DNA of 64,000 nucleotides from Flavobacteriaceae bacterium (lineage in GTDB: Bacteria > Bacteroidota > Bacteroidia > Flavobacteriales > Flavobacteriaceae). Each line of letters starts with the position of its first letter. The stretch's first letter is position 1. The translations under genes and the position numbers were made by a program. Under the pieces are notes generated by a model. The model had not been told where the DNA came from and did no database searches. It worked only from the letters and a program-made list of their open reading frames with translations. Shown here piece after piece: positions 16,640 through 25,504 of the stretch. The DNA lies in assembly GCA_014075215.1 (NCBI GenBank), contig CP046177.1, positions 806,001 to 870,000 of the forward strand, in the 5' to 3' direction.

Positions 16640-17960
16640 TTTTTTTTGTGTTTTGGGTTTGGTTTTTTAGTTGTTGGCTTTGGTTTTTTGCTTTTGTTTT
16701 TAGGCTTTTTTCAGACGCTTATTGTTCCAAATTTCATTTTTTTTATTGCCGTAGGCAAAAGGGCTTTTTTTTTGACTGGAAGAGTCATTTATTTATTCAT
16801 TTTTTAGCCGATTATTCGGCGTCATCACGCCAAAGGCGAGTTGTTTTTTTGAGGGCTTTTTACCGCTTTGCGGTGGGGCTTTTTTCTTTTTTTACACTGC
16901 TCCGCAGGAGGTGTTTTATTGGGTTTTCGCTTGTGGTTCTGCGACCCATTTTACAGGTTTATTTTTGTTGATTTATTGGCAAAATTGGTTTTTTTGCCAA
17001 AGGCAGACGAACGTTTTTTATTACTGCCGTAGGGCAGTAAAAAGCTTTTCTTTTTTTTGATCGGACTATTTTTTGACTTTTTTCGGTTTTATCACAAAAA
17101 ATAAAATCCGTTTTGGTGCTTATTTCGACAAGTTCAATACAGGTTTTTCAACGCCTTGGGGTGGAGTTTTTTTTCTTTTTTTGCTCTGCTCCGCAGTGCA
17201 ATTTTTGGAGCTTTTTCGGTTGTAATTTTGTATGTTAATTTTTTGCCGATTTATCAACATTTTTTGCCCTATTTTTTGATTTTATCACAACGAATAAAAT
17301 TCGTTTTTGGGCTTTTTTTACCACTTTGCTGTGAGCTTTTTCTTTTTTTTGCACTACTTCGCAGGGCAATTTTTGGGGCTTTTTTCAGGCGTTTTTTGTT
17401 CCAAATTTCATTTTTTTTATTGCCGTAAGCAAATAGTTTTTTTTGATTGGAACGGTCATTTATTTTTTCATTTTTTGAGCCGATTATTCGGCTTCATCAC
17501 GCCAAAGGGGAGCTGTTTTTTTGGGCTTTTTTACCGTTTTGCGGTAGGGCTTTTTTCTTTTTTTTACTCTGCTCCGCAGGGGTTTTTTATTGGGTTTTCG
17601 CTTGTGGTTCTGCAACCCATTTTACAGGTTGATTTTTGCCGATTTATTGGCAAAATTGGTTTTTTTCGCCAAAGGCAGACGAGCGTTTTTTATTACTGGC
17701 GTAGGACAGTAAAGGGATTTTATTTTTTTTTGCACTGCGAAGCAGTGCAATTTGGGGGCTTTTTTTTAGGTTTTCAACCTAATTTATTTTAGTTTTAAAA
17801 CGAACTATTTTTGATTTATTTTTGGGCTTTTAAGCTGTTTTTATTTGTTCCTTTTTTGGTCAATTTGTTATTTGATTTTTAAAAGTAATTTTAAGCCTAT
17901 TTTTTGCTCTTTTTTGCTTTGGTTTTGGGCTGTTTTTGGTTTTGTTTTTCGGTGTTTTTC
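16640..17960. other. T-rich spacer between R2 arms with repeated mini-palindromes
   Basis: 1.3 kb without a credible gene; the open frames are Phe/Leu low complexity. The plus strand repeats blocks: CCGCTTTGCGGTGGGGC plus T-run (16862, variant at 17533), CTGCTCCGCAG (16909, 17189, 17572), CTTCGCAGGGCAATTTT (17358), GCCAAAGGCAGACGA (16997, 17660), TTGCCGTA followed by GCAAA (16745, 17422), and CAACCCATTTTACAGGTT (16942, 17612). Many look like terminator stem-loops. Two internal sub-blocks (16720-17050 and 17395-17710) are diverged tandem duplicates of each other. Confidence 0.6.
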
Positions 17961-18094
17961 GCCCCCACAAAAACCCCTGAAATGAGGACGGAATGGGGCT
18001 TTTCGTCTTTTTTTTCTGTGTATATTTCTTTCTTTTTTGCTTTTTTATTTTGCCTTATTTAGCGTTTTATTTTAATCTTTTAAAACCCTTTTTT

Positions 18095-18853
18095 ATGGAA
18101 ACTTTTAATGCAAAAACCTCGCAAAACGCCGTTCCTTTTTCAAATGCAGTCGGTCAGTTAGCCAAAACCCCTATTCCAACCCTTAAACTCCCTAAAACAA
18201 AGAGATTGACAGTAGGAGGACAACAAAATCAAAACCCTCGCACGCACACACGCACACGTGAAGCCAATTTTGATTTTACAAAACTCACTGAAAAATCGAT
18301 TTTTAAATTACGAAAAAATGTAGAGAATGATTTTTTACAGACCGTTCCGCTTTTGTTTGATGAACTAAAAAACATCAAAGTTATTTTTCACAATACGGAT
18401 TACGTAAACGCAATTTTTGAGACCTATCACAAACAACAGGCTTTGTTGTTTTTAGATTGGGTAAAAACCTTTGCTATGATACGAAGCACCAACAGACCTG
18501 AACTAATGGGCGATGTTTTACAAACTAATGATGAATATTTTTTAACCACTTTTAAACTTTTTAAATTACAACATAAACAACCCAAACAGCAACGCATCAA
18601 TCAAAAAGAGCAGGTATGGATATTGATACTTAAATATTTTCCTACCGAACCTTTTGAAACCAAAGAACTTTTTGCGAAAACAGCCATAGACCGTAGTACC
18701 GTAAATCAGTTTTTAAACCAATTTAAAGAAGAACACAAAATAAAACGTTGTCGTAAAATAGGGGCTTGTTATCGCTATCAAATAGTAAAAACCGAAGAGG
18801 CATCAAAACCACAAACGAAGACGGATGAAAACACTAGACCAAGATACTTTTAA
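18095..18853 (+). CDS. R2 252-residue protein with C-terminal wHTH (copy 2)
   Basis: Identical protein to that encoded at 15747-16505, in opposite orientation. The start ATG at 18095 follows an A/T-rich leader. The His/Thr-rich linker RTHTRTREANFDF precedes the helical core; the winged helix occupies the last 70 residues. The gene runs towards the 84-residue gene and then Rhs C. Exact conservation over both arms implies recent duplication or gene conversion. Confidence 0.65.
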   Translation: METFNAKTSQNAVPFSNAVGQLAKTPIPTLKLPKTKRLTVGGQQNQNPRTHTRTREANFDFTKLTEKSIFKLRKNVENDFLQTVPLLFDELKNIKVIFHNTDYVNAIFETYHKQQALLFLDWVKTFAMIRSTNRPELMGDVLQTNDEYFLTTFKLFKLQHKQPKQQRINQKEQVWILILKYFPTEPFETKELFAKTAIDRSTVNQFLNQFKEEHKIKRCRKIGACYRYQIVKTEEASKPQTKTDENTRPRYF

Positions 18854-19079
18854 CGATTTTGAGAACAAACAAATCATTTGGGAACTTTACGGCGATTTGT
18901 TGGATTTTTACGACCAAGATTGTTTTACTTCCGAGCAGGTTGCTTATGATACCGTACATAGCAAAAAACTAATCAATAAGGTACTGCATCGGCTGATACA
19001 ACACAAAGCTGTTCTTTGCACAGGAACAGACCACTGGGGAATGAAAACCTACCGTTTAAACGAAGAATTTAATCATTAG
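18825..19079 (+). CDS. Small winged-helix-like protein, 84 aa (copy 2)
   Basis: Identical to the protein encoded at 15521-15775 and overlapping its upstream partner by 29 bp. The last residues ([19 protein letters not shown]) look like a wing. Between it and the Rhs C start lie 287 bp of palindrome-rich R2 sequence ending in a TAACTTTG box. Confidence 0.6.
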   Translation: MKTLDQDTFNDFENKQIIWELYGDLLDFYDQDCFTSEQVAYDTVHSKKLINKVLHRLIQHKAVLCTGTDHWGMKTYRLNEEFNH

Positions 19080-19325
19080 CTATTCACTTATATATTGCTT
19101 TTAACACGCCTAACGGCGTGTTTTTTTTGTGGCTTTTCAGCCAAAGGCGATTGGGCTTATTTCGACAAGCTCAATACAGGTTTTTTACCGCTTTGCGGTG
19201 GGGCTGTTTTCTTTTTTTTTCGCCAAAGGCGAGTTGTTTTTGGGCTTTTGTTTTCTGTATTTGCAGAAATAAATTTTGCATTGCTTCGCAGGTTTTTTTT
19301 CTTTTTTCAGTACGTTATTATTTTG

Positions 19326-19333
19326 TAACTTTG
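19326..19333 (+). promoter_or_regulatory. Bacteroidota -7 box TAACTTTG before Rhs C
   Basis: Matches TAnnTTTG and lies 33 bp before the TTG start of Rhs C. The same box exists in the left arm before Rhs B. It suggests that the orphan Rhs tips B and C can be transcribed on their own. Confidence 0.4.
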
Positions 19334-19366
19334 AAACAATTCTTTTTACAAAAAGTTTTTAAAAAA

Positions 19367-20407
19367 TTGGGCTGTCTAAAATTAAAATATCATCAAAATA
19401 CTGAACCAAAATTAGTTTGGAATAAAAAAACATTGACCTTAAAAAAAAGTGATTTAAAAACACGTAGGTATTTCCTCTTTGGGTTACAGCACAAAGGGTA
19501 CAATAATGTTGTGAATGGTACTGAACATCCATACACATACAATGGTAAAGAGGAGCAAAACGAATTAGGTTTAAATTGGTTAGATTATGGTGCTCGAAAT
19601 TATGATGCTGCTTTAGGTAGGTGGATGAATGTTGACCCACTTGCTGAACATTATTATAATAACACACCTTACAATTATGTAAACAATAACCCTCTTAACT
19701 TTATTGACCCTGATGGTAGGTCTGGAATTGCAGCCATTAAAAAAGATGAAGATGGTAATGAATATGTAGAAGTCTCTGCTAAAATATATTTTTATGGAGA
19801 CCAATCAAGCGATAAATTTGCAAGCTCTACAGCATCAAATATCCAAAAAATGTGGAACGACGCAGGCGGAACAATAGATATAGATGGTAAAAGTTATTCT
19901 GTTAAGTTTTCTATTAGTGGAGAACACGTAACAGAAAAAGAAGCTACTAAACTCGCAGAAGACAATGGAAATAATGCTGAAAATAATTTTGTTAGAGTGA
20001 CAGACGGTACTGATTTAAGTTTTAAATCTTCATTTTTTGATACACCGGGTAATAGTGGATTATTCATAGCATCTGAAATGAAAAATGGTTCGACAGATGC
20101 ACACGAATTTGGACACGGACTTGGATGGTTTGAAAAGGGAGAAGCAGATGGTGGTAGACACGACGTTAGTATTGATAAAGGAGTTCCTGGTATAATGTCA
20201 CCAAGAGGAACACCTGTTTCTGATAAATATGGTTACGGAGGTCAGCCAGCTGGAAGTAAAACTATGAGTCCTTATAGAAGAAAAGTTTTAGCCTCTGACG
20301 TTACTAAGCTTAATATTGATACTAAAACTCTACAATCAAACGGTAAGGTGAATGTTGGTACAGCAACAAATAATATTTATAATACAAATGGAACAATTAA
20401 AAATTAA
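19367..20407 (+). CDS. Orphan Rhs toxin tip C, HExxH (metzincin-like) peptidase
   Basis: 346 residues from the TTG at 19367 ([13 protein letters not shown]). It has [17 protein letters not shown], then the Rhs core [20 protein letters not shown] and [12 protein letters not shown]. The toxin domain carries [11 protein letters not shown] near residue 246, an HExxHxxG zinc motif, and a downstream IMSPRG that could be the Met-turn; the third zinc ligand is not obvious. The family resemblance is to metzincins. The first part is shared with Rhs B through R2. The LRR immunity gene overlaps its end by 20 bp. Confidence 0.75.
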   Translation: MGCLKLKYHQNTEPKLVWNKKTLTLKKSDLKTRRYFLFGLQHKGYNNVVNGTEHPYTYNGKEEQNELGLNWLDYGARNYDAALGRWMNVDPLAEHYYNNTPYNYVNNNPLNFIDPDGRSGIAAIKKDEDGNEYVEVSAKIYFYGDQSSDKFASSTASNIQKMWNDAGGTIDIDGKSYSVKFSISGEHVTEKEATKLAEDNGNNAENNFVRVTDGTDLSFKSSFFDTPGNSGLFIASEMKNGSTDAHEFGHGLGWFEKGEADGGRHDVSIDKGVPGIMSPRGTPVSDKYGYGGQPAGSKTMSPYRRKVLASDVTKLNIDTKTLQSNGKVNVGTATNNIYNTNGTIKN

Positions 20408-20996
20408 AACAGTGAACTATTATTCTATACTTGTATTATCTATTATTACAGTTTTATTTACGAACTCTTGTAAAAGTCAAGAAAAGTTAGAACTGAATGA
20501 CTTAGGCACTGCATTAGAAAAAAAGAAAGAAGTTGTTATTCTTAAAGTAAAAAATGAAAACAGATACAAATCTTTTCCTTTAGAGGTGTATGACTTATCG
20601 AATTTAGAAATATTATCTTTTACAGGTTCACAATGTGATACACGCAATGAAGGTTGTTTAAATATAGATAAGTTGCCCGATGGAATTAAGAATCTATCGA
20701 AGCTTAAGGAGCTATATTTAGTAATGAATAACATCAAATATTTAACAAGTGATATTAACAAACTAAACAACCTTAAAGTCCTTGATTTATCGAATAACAC
20801 TAGTCTTAATTTAGATAACTTAAACAATGAGTATATAGAAATATTGAATCTAAATGAATGTTATTTATCTAGTCCACCAAAATCGTTATATAAAATGAAG
20901 AATTTAAAAACTTTAGGCTTAGAAGGTAATACGATAGATAAATCTGAAATTGAAGAGTTACAAAAGAAACTACCAAAATGTAAAATATATTGGTAA
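20388..20996 (+). CDS. LRR lipoprotein, putative immunity protein for toxin C
   Basis: 202 residues from the ATG at 20388 ([20 protein letters not shown]), with a hydrophobic signal ending in TNSCKSQ (lipoprotein). About five leucine-rich repeats follow ([60 protein letters not shown]). LRR proteins serve as immunity proteins in some polymorphic toxin loci. The envelope location fits an exported peptidase toxin. The start overlaps the toxin stop, indicating coupling. Confidence 0.7.
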   Translation: MEQLKIKTVNYYSILVLSIITVLFTNSCKSQEKLELNDLGTALEKKKEVVILKVKNENRYKSFPLEVYDLSNLEILSFTGSQCDTRNEGCLNIDKLPDGIKNLSKLKELYLVMNNIKYLTSDINKLNNLKVLDLSNNTSLNLDNLNNEYIEILNLNECYLSSPPKSLYKMKNLKTLGLEGNTIDKSEIEELQKKLPKCKIYW

Positions 20997-21075
20997 GTAA
21001 GTTTTTTGAAAAATTATAAACCCCAGGTATTCTATGATAAAAACAAGTAAAAGTTGAGATATTATTTTTACTAAT

Positions 21076-22071
21076 TTATGCAGCAAATTTAAAAGTATCT
21101 ACATAGGGTGTTTGTCGTTTGACAACGGCAAACACTCTTGCTATTAATTTGTTTCTAATAATGTTAACGGTACTCATTTTACTTTTGCCTTGTTTTATTC
21201 TTTTATGATAGTATAATTTCATTTCTGGGTTATGTTGTATAGCAGAAATAGCGCACATATTAATAATTGCTTTCAATTTTTTATTAGCCAAATGAGAGAC
21301 TTTTGTACGTCCTTTAATACTAGTTCCAGATTGGTAAGGAAAAGGAGCAACACCACAATAAGAGGCAAACTTTCTCCAGTTTTCAAATTTTGAAAAATTG
21401 TCAGTAAACACAATCATCATTATAGCAGTTTGCATTCCTATACCTTTAACACTAGTAACAAGTTTATAGGTTTCTTTTAACATTATATTTTGGTCAATAA
21501 TAGCTTGCATTTGAGTATTAATCTTGTGTATTTGTTTGGTTAGTTCTGCAATCATTTTTTGTTGAACGTCAAAGATTATTTTATACTCTTTTGCTTTATA
21601 AATTCTTTTTTGTTCTTTCAAAGTAACTTTAAAACCAGCTCTTTGTTTGTTAAGTTTTGTCCTTAAAGATAAGAGACTTTTTAGTTGTAATATACTTCTT
21701 TTAGGTAGCTTACTGGGTTTAAGTTCTTCTTTTAATCGATACCCATATAGAGCAATGCGTTTGGCATCAATTTGGTCATCCTTTCCACGAGCAATACCAA
21801 TAGATCTTTTAATTTCTAAACCAGAAGCTATGAAAAAAGATAATTTTTGTTCAGTTAAAGACACAGATAATAAATGAGAGTACATTCCTGTATGTTCAAA
21901 TACAAACATGGTTTCTTCTTTAGAGAAAGACGAATTTTTAAAACTCCACTTTAGCATTAATTTAAATCCAGATTTACTGTTCTCAAACTGTTGAACAATT
22001 TGTTTAGAATAGATACAAACATCAATTAATAATTTACTGACATCGATTCCGATAATTTCATTTGTTTTCAT
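21076..22071 (-). CDS. IS110-family transposase (DEDD), copy 2
   Basis: 331 residues, identical to the protein at 3634-4629. The DEDD residues (GIDVSK, FEHTG, DDQIDAKR) and the Transposase_20 domain are intact, so this copy should be active. It is convergent with the immunity gene C. Confidence 0.95.
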   Translation of the reverse strand: MKTNEIIGIDVSKLLIDVCIYSKQIVQQFENSKSGFKLMLKWSFKNSSFSKEETMFVFEHTGMYSHLLSVSLTEQKLSFFIASGLEIKRSIGIARGKDDQIDAKRIALYGYRLKEELKPSKLPKRSILQLKSLLSLRTKLNKQRAGFKVTLKEQKRIYKAKEYKIIFDVQQKMIAELTKQIHKINTQMQAIIDQNIMLKETYKLVTSVKGIGMQTAIMMIVFTDNFSKFENWRKFASYCGVAPFPYQSGTSIKGRTKVSHLANKKLKAIINMCAISAIQHNPEMKLYYHKRIKQGKSKMSTVNIIRNKLIARVFAVVKRQTPYVDTFKFAA

Positions 22072-22361
22072 AATTTTGTAATTAGATATTAATAATAGTT
22101 ACTTAAACTAAGACCTTTAATAAGGGCAGAAACTGAAATTCTATATGGTTCTAAGTAACTTTTAAAAAGAACGGAGACTAATACGGGGGATGGCTCTAAA
22201 AAGCTAGCTGGCCGCTAAAGTTCACTCCGTTCTTTTGTGTTTTTGGTTATCAACAAAATAAGAGTTATTAACAAAGAAAAAAAGAAGCAAAAAAAGAAAT
22301 TTCATCATAACTATTATGTTTTTATTTTAAGTAATTATTTCTATTTGCTAATCTAAAGGAT
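22072..22361 (-). ncRNA. Candidate IS110 bridge RNA region, copy 2
   Basis: The non-coding left end repeats the 12-bp stem (22165-22176 with 22225-22236) and its 48-nt loop. Copy 2 sits at a different target, so it offers a second junction with which to test the guide segments. Confidence 0.5.
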
Positions 22362-22382
22362 GGTGCTAGTATGTCACGTACT

Positions 22383-22412
22383 GGCTACCGCTAGAATTTT
22401 TCTAGTGGCGGG
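22383..22412. repeat. REP-like hairpin beside IS110 copy 2
   Basis: CTAGAA (22391-22396) and TTCTAG (22400-22405) within TACCGCTAG...CTAGTGGCGGG. Read in reverse it has the same CTAGCGGTAGC-(N)-GTGACATACTAG arrangement as 6748-6791. Confidence 0.5.
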
Positions 22413-22432
22413 TAAGAGTAAGAAATAATTAT

Positions 22433-22466
22433 ACAAAACTACAGACATTGTAAAAATGTTTGTGGT
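22433..22466 (-). terminator. Terminator for XRE gene (copy b)
   Basis: AAAACTACAGACATT and AATGTTTGTGGTTTT form an imperfect stem just past the XRE stop codon. Confidence 0.5.
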
Positions 22467-22472
22467 TTTCTT

Positions 22473-22784
22473 TTATACAAACTTTTTAATAATGGCTTTT
22501 AGCAGGGTTCTATCCTCTGTGGGTAAGTTCTGTGCTTTTTGTAAAAGCTCATTGAGTTCGGTATCATTTTGCTTGTAAAGTCCGCAAAGAATGTCTAGGC
22601 TTACCTCTAATTTTTGAGCCAATGCAATCGCTACATCAAGCTTTGGTACTACTTCTCCTCTTTCATAACGTGCAATATTACCTAGCCCTATCCTTAAATG
22701 AGTAGCCAATTGCTTTTGAGTGAGCTGTTTTTGAGTTCTATAATGCTTTAGATTTTGGATAAAATCAGTAAGATTTGAGTTCAT
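22473..22784 (-). CDS. XRE-family HTH regulator (copy b)
   Basis: 103 residues. The HTH (LTQKQLATHLRIGLGNIARY) and VPKLDVAIALAQKLEVSLDI are nearly the same as in the regulator at 2040-2360. It is divergent from the ATPase gene and both share the GTATCCA operator sites, so it probably represses the module. The start at 22784 (MNSNLTDFIQ) aligns with copy a. Confidence 0.88.
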   Translation of the reverse strand: MNSNLTDFIQNLKHYRTQKQLTQKQLATHLRIGLGNIARYERGEVVPKLDVAIALAQKLEVSLDILCGLYKQNDTELNELLQKAQNLPTEDRTLLKAIIKKFV

Positions 22785-22846
22785 AAAAAAGAAATTTAAA
22801 AAAAGTTTGTGTGTATTTCTGTATAAAAATAAGGGGTTTTAGTGTG

Positions 22847-22928
22847 GTATCCAGATATGGATATTGATTTATTATTCATTTATGGATACCTTAGATTTAT
22901 AAACAATTTAAAAGAGTATCCAAATATG
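22847..22928. promoter_or_regulatory. Operator region GTATCCA/TGGATAC (copy b)
   Basis: Near-palindrome GTATCCAGATATGGATAT (22847-22864), TATGGATACC (22881-22890) and GTATCCAAATATG (22916-22928). The last runs into the ATPase start codon, so binding there would block initiation. Order and spacing match copy a. Confidence 0.6.
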
Positions 22929-24482
22929 AACATTTTAGATACAGAAAACCCAAATAATTATCAGTACAAGACAAATCATTTAGAAATTCATATTCTAGGC
23001 GGATTAAGAACTAATAAATTAGAAAGTTTACGAGTAACGTTATCGGTTCAAAAGCTGAAATCAAATAACGCTTCGACAAGCTCAGCCCATAGCATTCTAA
23101 GACATAGTATTGATTTATACAACGATAACCAAGTAGAAAAGTTTGTCAGAAGAATAGCAGAACGTTTAGAGATTGGGACGAGTGTCGTCCGCAAAGTTTT
23201 ACAAGAACTTACGCACGAGCTAGAGAACTATCGTTTTTTACTACTACAAAAAGAAACAGAATCAAACAAACCATTTATAAAAGAATTAACTGCTAGTGAA
23301 GAAAAAGAAGCCATTGCCTTTTTAGAAAGGGAGAATTTGCTAGAGAGAACTAATAAGTACATTGGAACAAGCGGCGTGATTGGAGAAGAAACAAATAGAC
23401 TTCTGATGTACTTATTATTTACTTCTCGTAAAACAAACAATCCACTTCATTGTATAAGTTTGGGAAGTAGCGGAGTTGGAAAAACACATTTGCAATCTAA
23501 AGTTGGAGAACTCATACCACAAGAAGATATACTCGAAGTCACTACACTCTCTGCCAATGCCTTATACTACTTTGCAAAAACAGAACTCTCTCATAGAATT
23601 ATTTTGATAGAAGATTTAGACGGCGTACAAAAAGTATTATACACCATTCGAGAATTTGCCAGTAAAAAGTGGATAAAAAAAAGAGTAGTCCATAAAGATA
23701 AAAACGGAGTAAGTAAAACCATTCCCTTAGAAGTACAAGGACCTGTTTGTATTGCAGGAGCTACCACACAAGAAAGTATTTATGAAGACAATGCCAATCG
23801 TAGTTTTTTACTCTATATAGATGAAAGCTCAGAACAAGACAAACGTATCATGGATTATCAACGACTGGTTATTGCAGGAAAAATAGATGAGACAGAACAA
23901 ATAAAAGCTAGAGAAGTTTTACAAAACGTACAAAGAATATTAAAACCCATCAAAGTAATTAATCCCTATGCAGAACACTTATCTCTTCCATTGTCAGTGT
24001 TTAAACCTCGACGTACAAACAGTCACTATTTGCAATTTATAAATGCCATCACATTTTATCATCAGTATCAAAGAGAACAAAAAGTAAATAAGGAAACTGG
24101 AGAAGTTTATATCGAGACAGAAATCGAAGATATCAAAGAAGCCAATGAATTAATTATTGATGTTTTACTTAGAAAATCAGATACACTTACAGGAGCAGTT
24201 AGAAATCATTTAGAGAAGTTGAAATTGTATCTTAAAGAGAAGAATCAAATCAAGTTTACAAGTTCCGAAATCCGTAGAAACTTACGAGTAAAAGAAACCA
24301 CATTAAGACGTTATCATAAACAATTACTCTTAGAGAATTACATCAAGAAAGTACAAGGTGAAAAAGGACAGTTATATCATTTTGAAATTGTTGACATGAA
24401 AGAATATAGTGAACTCAAAGACCTGGTAACAAAGTCACTAAATAACTGTATCGAACAGATAAACCTCGCCACTACGCCATAG
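22926..24482 (+). CDS. Module P-loop ATPase with C-terminal wHTH, intact (copy b)
   Basis: 518 residues from the ATG at 22926 (MNILDTENPNNYQYKTNHLE); the upstream in-frame ATG at 22842 lies in the operator. The N-terminal domain (LEIHILGGLRTNKLESLRVT) is followed by DLYNDNQVEKFVRRIAERL, Walker A LGSSGVGKTH, Walker B ILIEDLDGV, a sensor-like AGATTQESIYEDNANRSFLL and a C-terminal wHTH (FTSSEIRRNLRVKETTLRRY). It is homologous to the ATPase half of the primase fusion at 10525-13049, so a replicative or recombination helicase/loader role is likely. First gene of the module operon. Confidence 0.85.
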   Translation: MNILDTENPNNYQYKTNHLEIHILGGLRTNKLESLRVTLSVQKLKSNNASTSSAHSILRHSIDLYNDNQVEKFVRRIAERLEIGTSVVRKVLQELTHELENYRFLLLQKETESNKPFIKELTASEEKEAIAFLERENLLERTNKYIGTSGVIGEETNRLLMYLLFTSRKTNNPLHCISLGSSGVGKTHLQSKVGELIPQEDILEVTTLSANALYYFAKTELSHRIILIEDLDGVQKVLYTIREFASKKWIKKRVVHKDKNGVSKTIPLEVQGPVCIAGATTQESIYEDNANRSFLLYIDESSEQDKRIMDYQRLVIAGKIDETEQIKAREVLQNVQRILKPIKVINPYAEHLSLPLSVFKPRRTNSHYLQFINAITFYHQYQREQKVNKETGEVYIETEIEDIKEANELIIDVLLRKSDTLTGAVRNHLEKLKLYLKEKNQIKFTSSEIRRNLRVKETTLRRYHKQLLLENYIKKVQGEKGQLYHFEIVDMKEYSELKDLVTKSLNNCIEQINLATTP

Positions 24483-24555
24483 GTTCGCCACAACAGAATG
24501 GCGAAGTTAAGTATTACATACACAATTTGTTATATCTACTTCGCAACCAAACTTC
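24469..24555. repeat. Iteron-like cluster TTCGCCA/TGGCGAA (copy b)
   Basis: CTCGCCAC (24468), CGCCATAGG, TTCGCCA (24484-24490) paired with TGGCGAA (24499-24505), then ACTTCGCAACC near 24540. They overlap the ATPase stop and lie in front of TyrA, as in the other copies. Confidence 0.55.
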
Positions 24556-24571
24556 AAAAAAGGTCAAGCAC

Positions 24572-25504
24572 ATGAAAAAATTAAAGCTATACAATGAGAG
24601 TTATAAAATATTTGTTACCAATTATAAAGAGTGGTTAGATATCTTAGGCTATGCAGAAAGTACAGTCTATTACTTGCCAAATCATCTACAAGAATTTTTC
24701 TATTACCTAGAACAAAATCATATTAGAAATATTAGTTACATCACAACCCAAACTGTAAAAGATTATTACAATTATTTACAGCAAAGAGTTAATGAAAGAA
24801 GAAGCGGAGGATTGAGTAAAAGCTATCTAAACAAACACCAACAAGCCTTAAAGAAGTTTAGAGAATATCTACAAAATCACAATCATAAAGGAATTAATAT
24901 ACATCTAAAATCAGAGAGAAACCCCACAGAAGAAAAGACAAATATATTAACGCAATCAGAAATCAAGGCATTATTCAATGCTACTAAGTATAGCCACCAG
25001 TACGACCATTATCGGTTAAGAGATAAAGTAATTCTTGTGATATTTTACAGTTGTGGATTACGTCGAAATGAAGCTGTTCATTTAGATATTAGCGATATTT
25101 TTTTTGATAAAGAAAGAATACTAATAAGAAAAGGAAAGAATTATAAAGAACGTTTTGTACCCATCAATCGAAAGAATGCAGAAATACTGGAAGACTATAT
25201 GTATGAATCCAGAGATTTATTTAACCCAAAGAACACCGAAAGCTTATTTGTCAGTAAGCAAGGCAAAAGAATGGGCGGAATGAGTTTAGCGAACCGGTTA
25301 CAGAAGATTGTACAAGCAAGTAATAACAAAGAGATTGTAGAAAAAAGAATTACACTTCACACATTAAGACATAGCATTGCAACCCATTTATTACAACAAG
25401 AAGTAAAACTAGAAAGCATCAAAACCTTTTTAGGCCACAGTTCTTTAGAATCCACACAGATTTATGTTCATTTATTAAAAATGATAAAAGATGAAACAGT
25501 ATAA
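24572..25504 (+). CDS. Tyrosine recombinase TyrA (copy b), all catalytic residues present
   Basis: 310 residues from the ATG at 24572 (MKKLKLYNESYKIFVTNYKE). A SAM-like N-terminal domain is followed by the catalytic domain: box I Arg164 in CGLRRNEAVH, His263 and Arg266 in LHTLRHSIATHLL, His289 in FLGHSSLEST and the nucleophile Tyr298 in TQIYVH. XerC/D-like size. The next recombinase gene overlaps its last 14 bases. It probably integrates, excises or resolves the module. Confidence 0.92.
   Translation: MKKLKLYNESYKIFVTNYKEWLDILGYAESTVYYLPNHLQEFFYYLEQNHIRNISYITTQTVKDYYNYLQQRVNERRSGGLSKSYLNKHQQALKKFREYLQNHNHKGINIHLKSERNPTEEKTNILTQSEIKALFNATKYSHQYDHYRLRDKVILVIFYSCGLRRNEAVHLDISDIFFDKERILIRKGKNYKERFVPINRKNAEILEDYMYESRDLFNPKNTESLFVSKQGKRMGGMSLANRLQKIVQASNNKEIVEKRITLHTLRHSIATHLLQQEVKLESIKTFLGHSSLESTQIYVHLLKMIKDETV

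Larger units (their letters stand above)
17961..19437. repeat. R2 inverted repeat, right arm (~1.48 kb)
   Basis: Inverted copy of 15163-16639. Identity starts at GCCCCCACAAAAACCCC and ends inside the Rhs N-terminal segment at about CATTGACC, beyond which Rhs B and Rhs C diverge gradually and then completely. Confidence 0.85.
21027..22361 (-). mobile_element. IS110-family insertion sequence, copy 2
   Basis: Inverted copy of 3346-4678, differing by two extra A/T in one homopolymer (near 22319). The left end (at 22361) is flanked outside by ACCAT and a REP-like hairpin; the right end (21027) is flanked by CCCCAG. Two close inverted copies could mediate inversion of the 17 kb between them. Confidence 0.85.

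Noticed and set aside
16630..17792. Phe-rich frames of 60-160 codons in the R2 spacer
   Set aside because: Same reason: T-run translation, overlapping frames on the same strand, palindromic repeats.
16640..17960. Integron attC array or CRISPR
   Set aside because: The repeats are short, irregular and variable in spacing; no integrase-type attC core sites, no cas genes and no regular spacer units.
19359..19804. Minus-strand frames opposite Rhs C
   Set aside because: Shadows of the Rhs coding strand.
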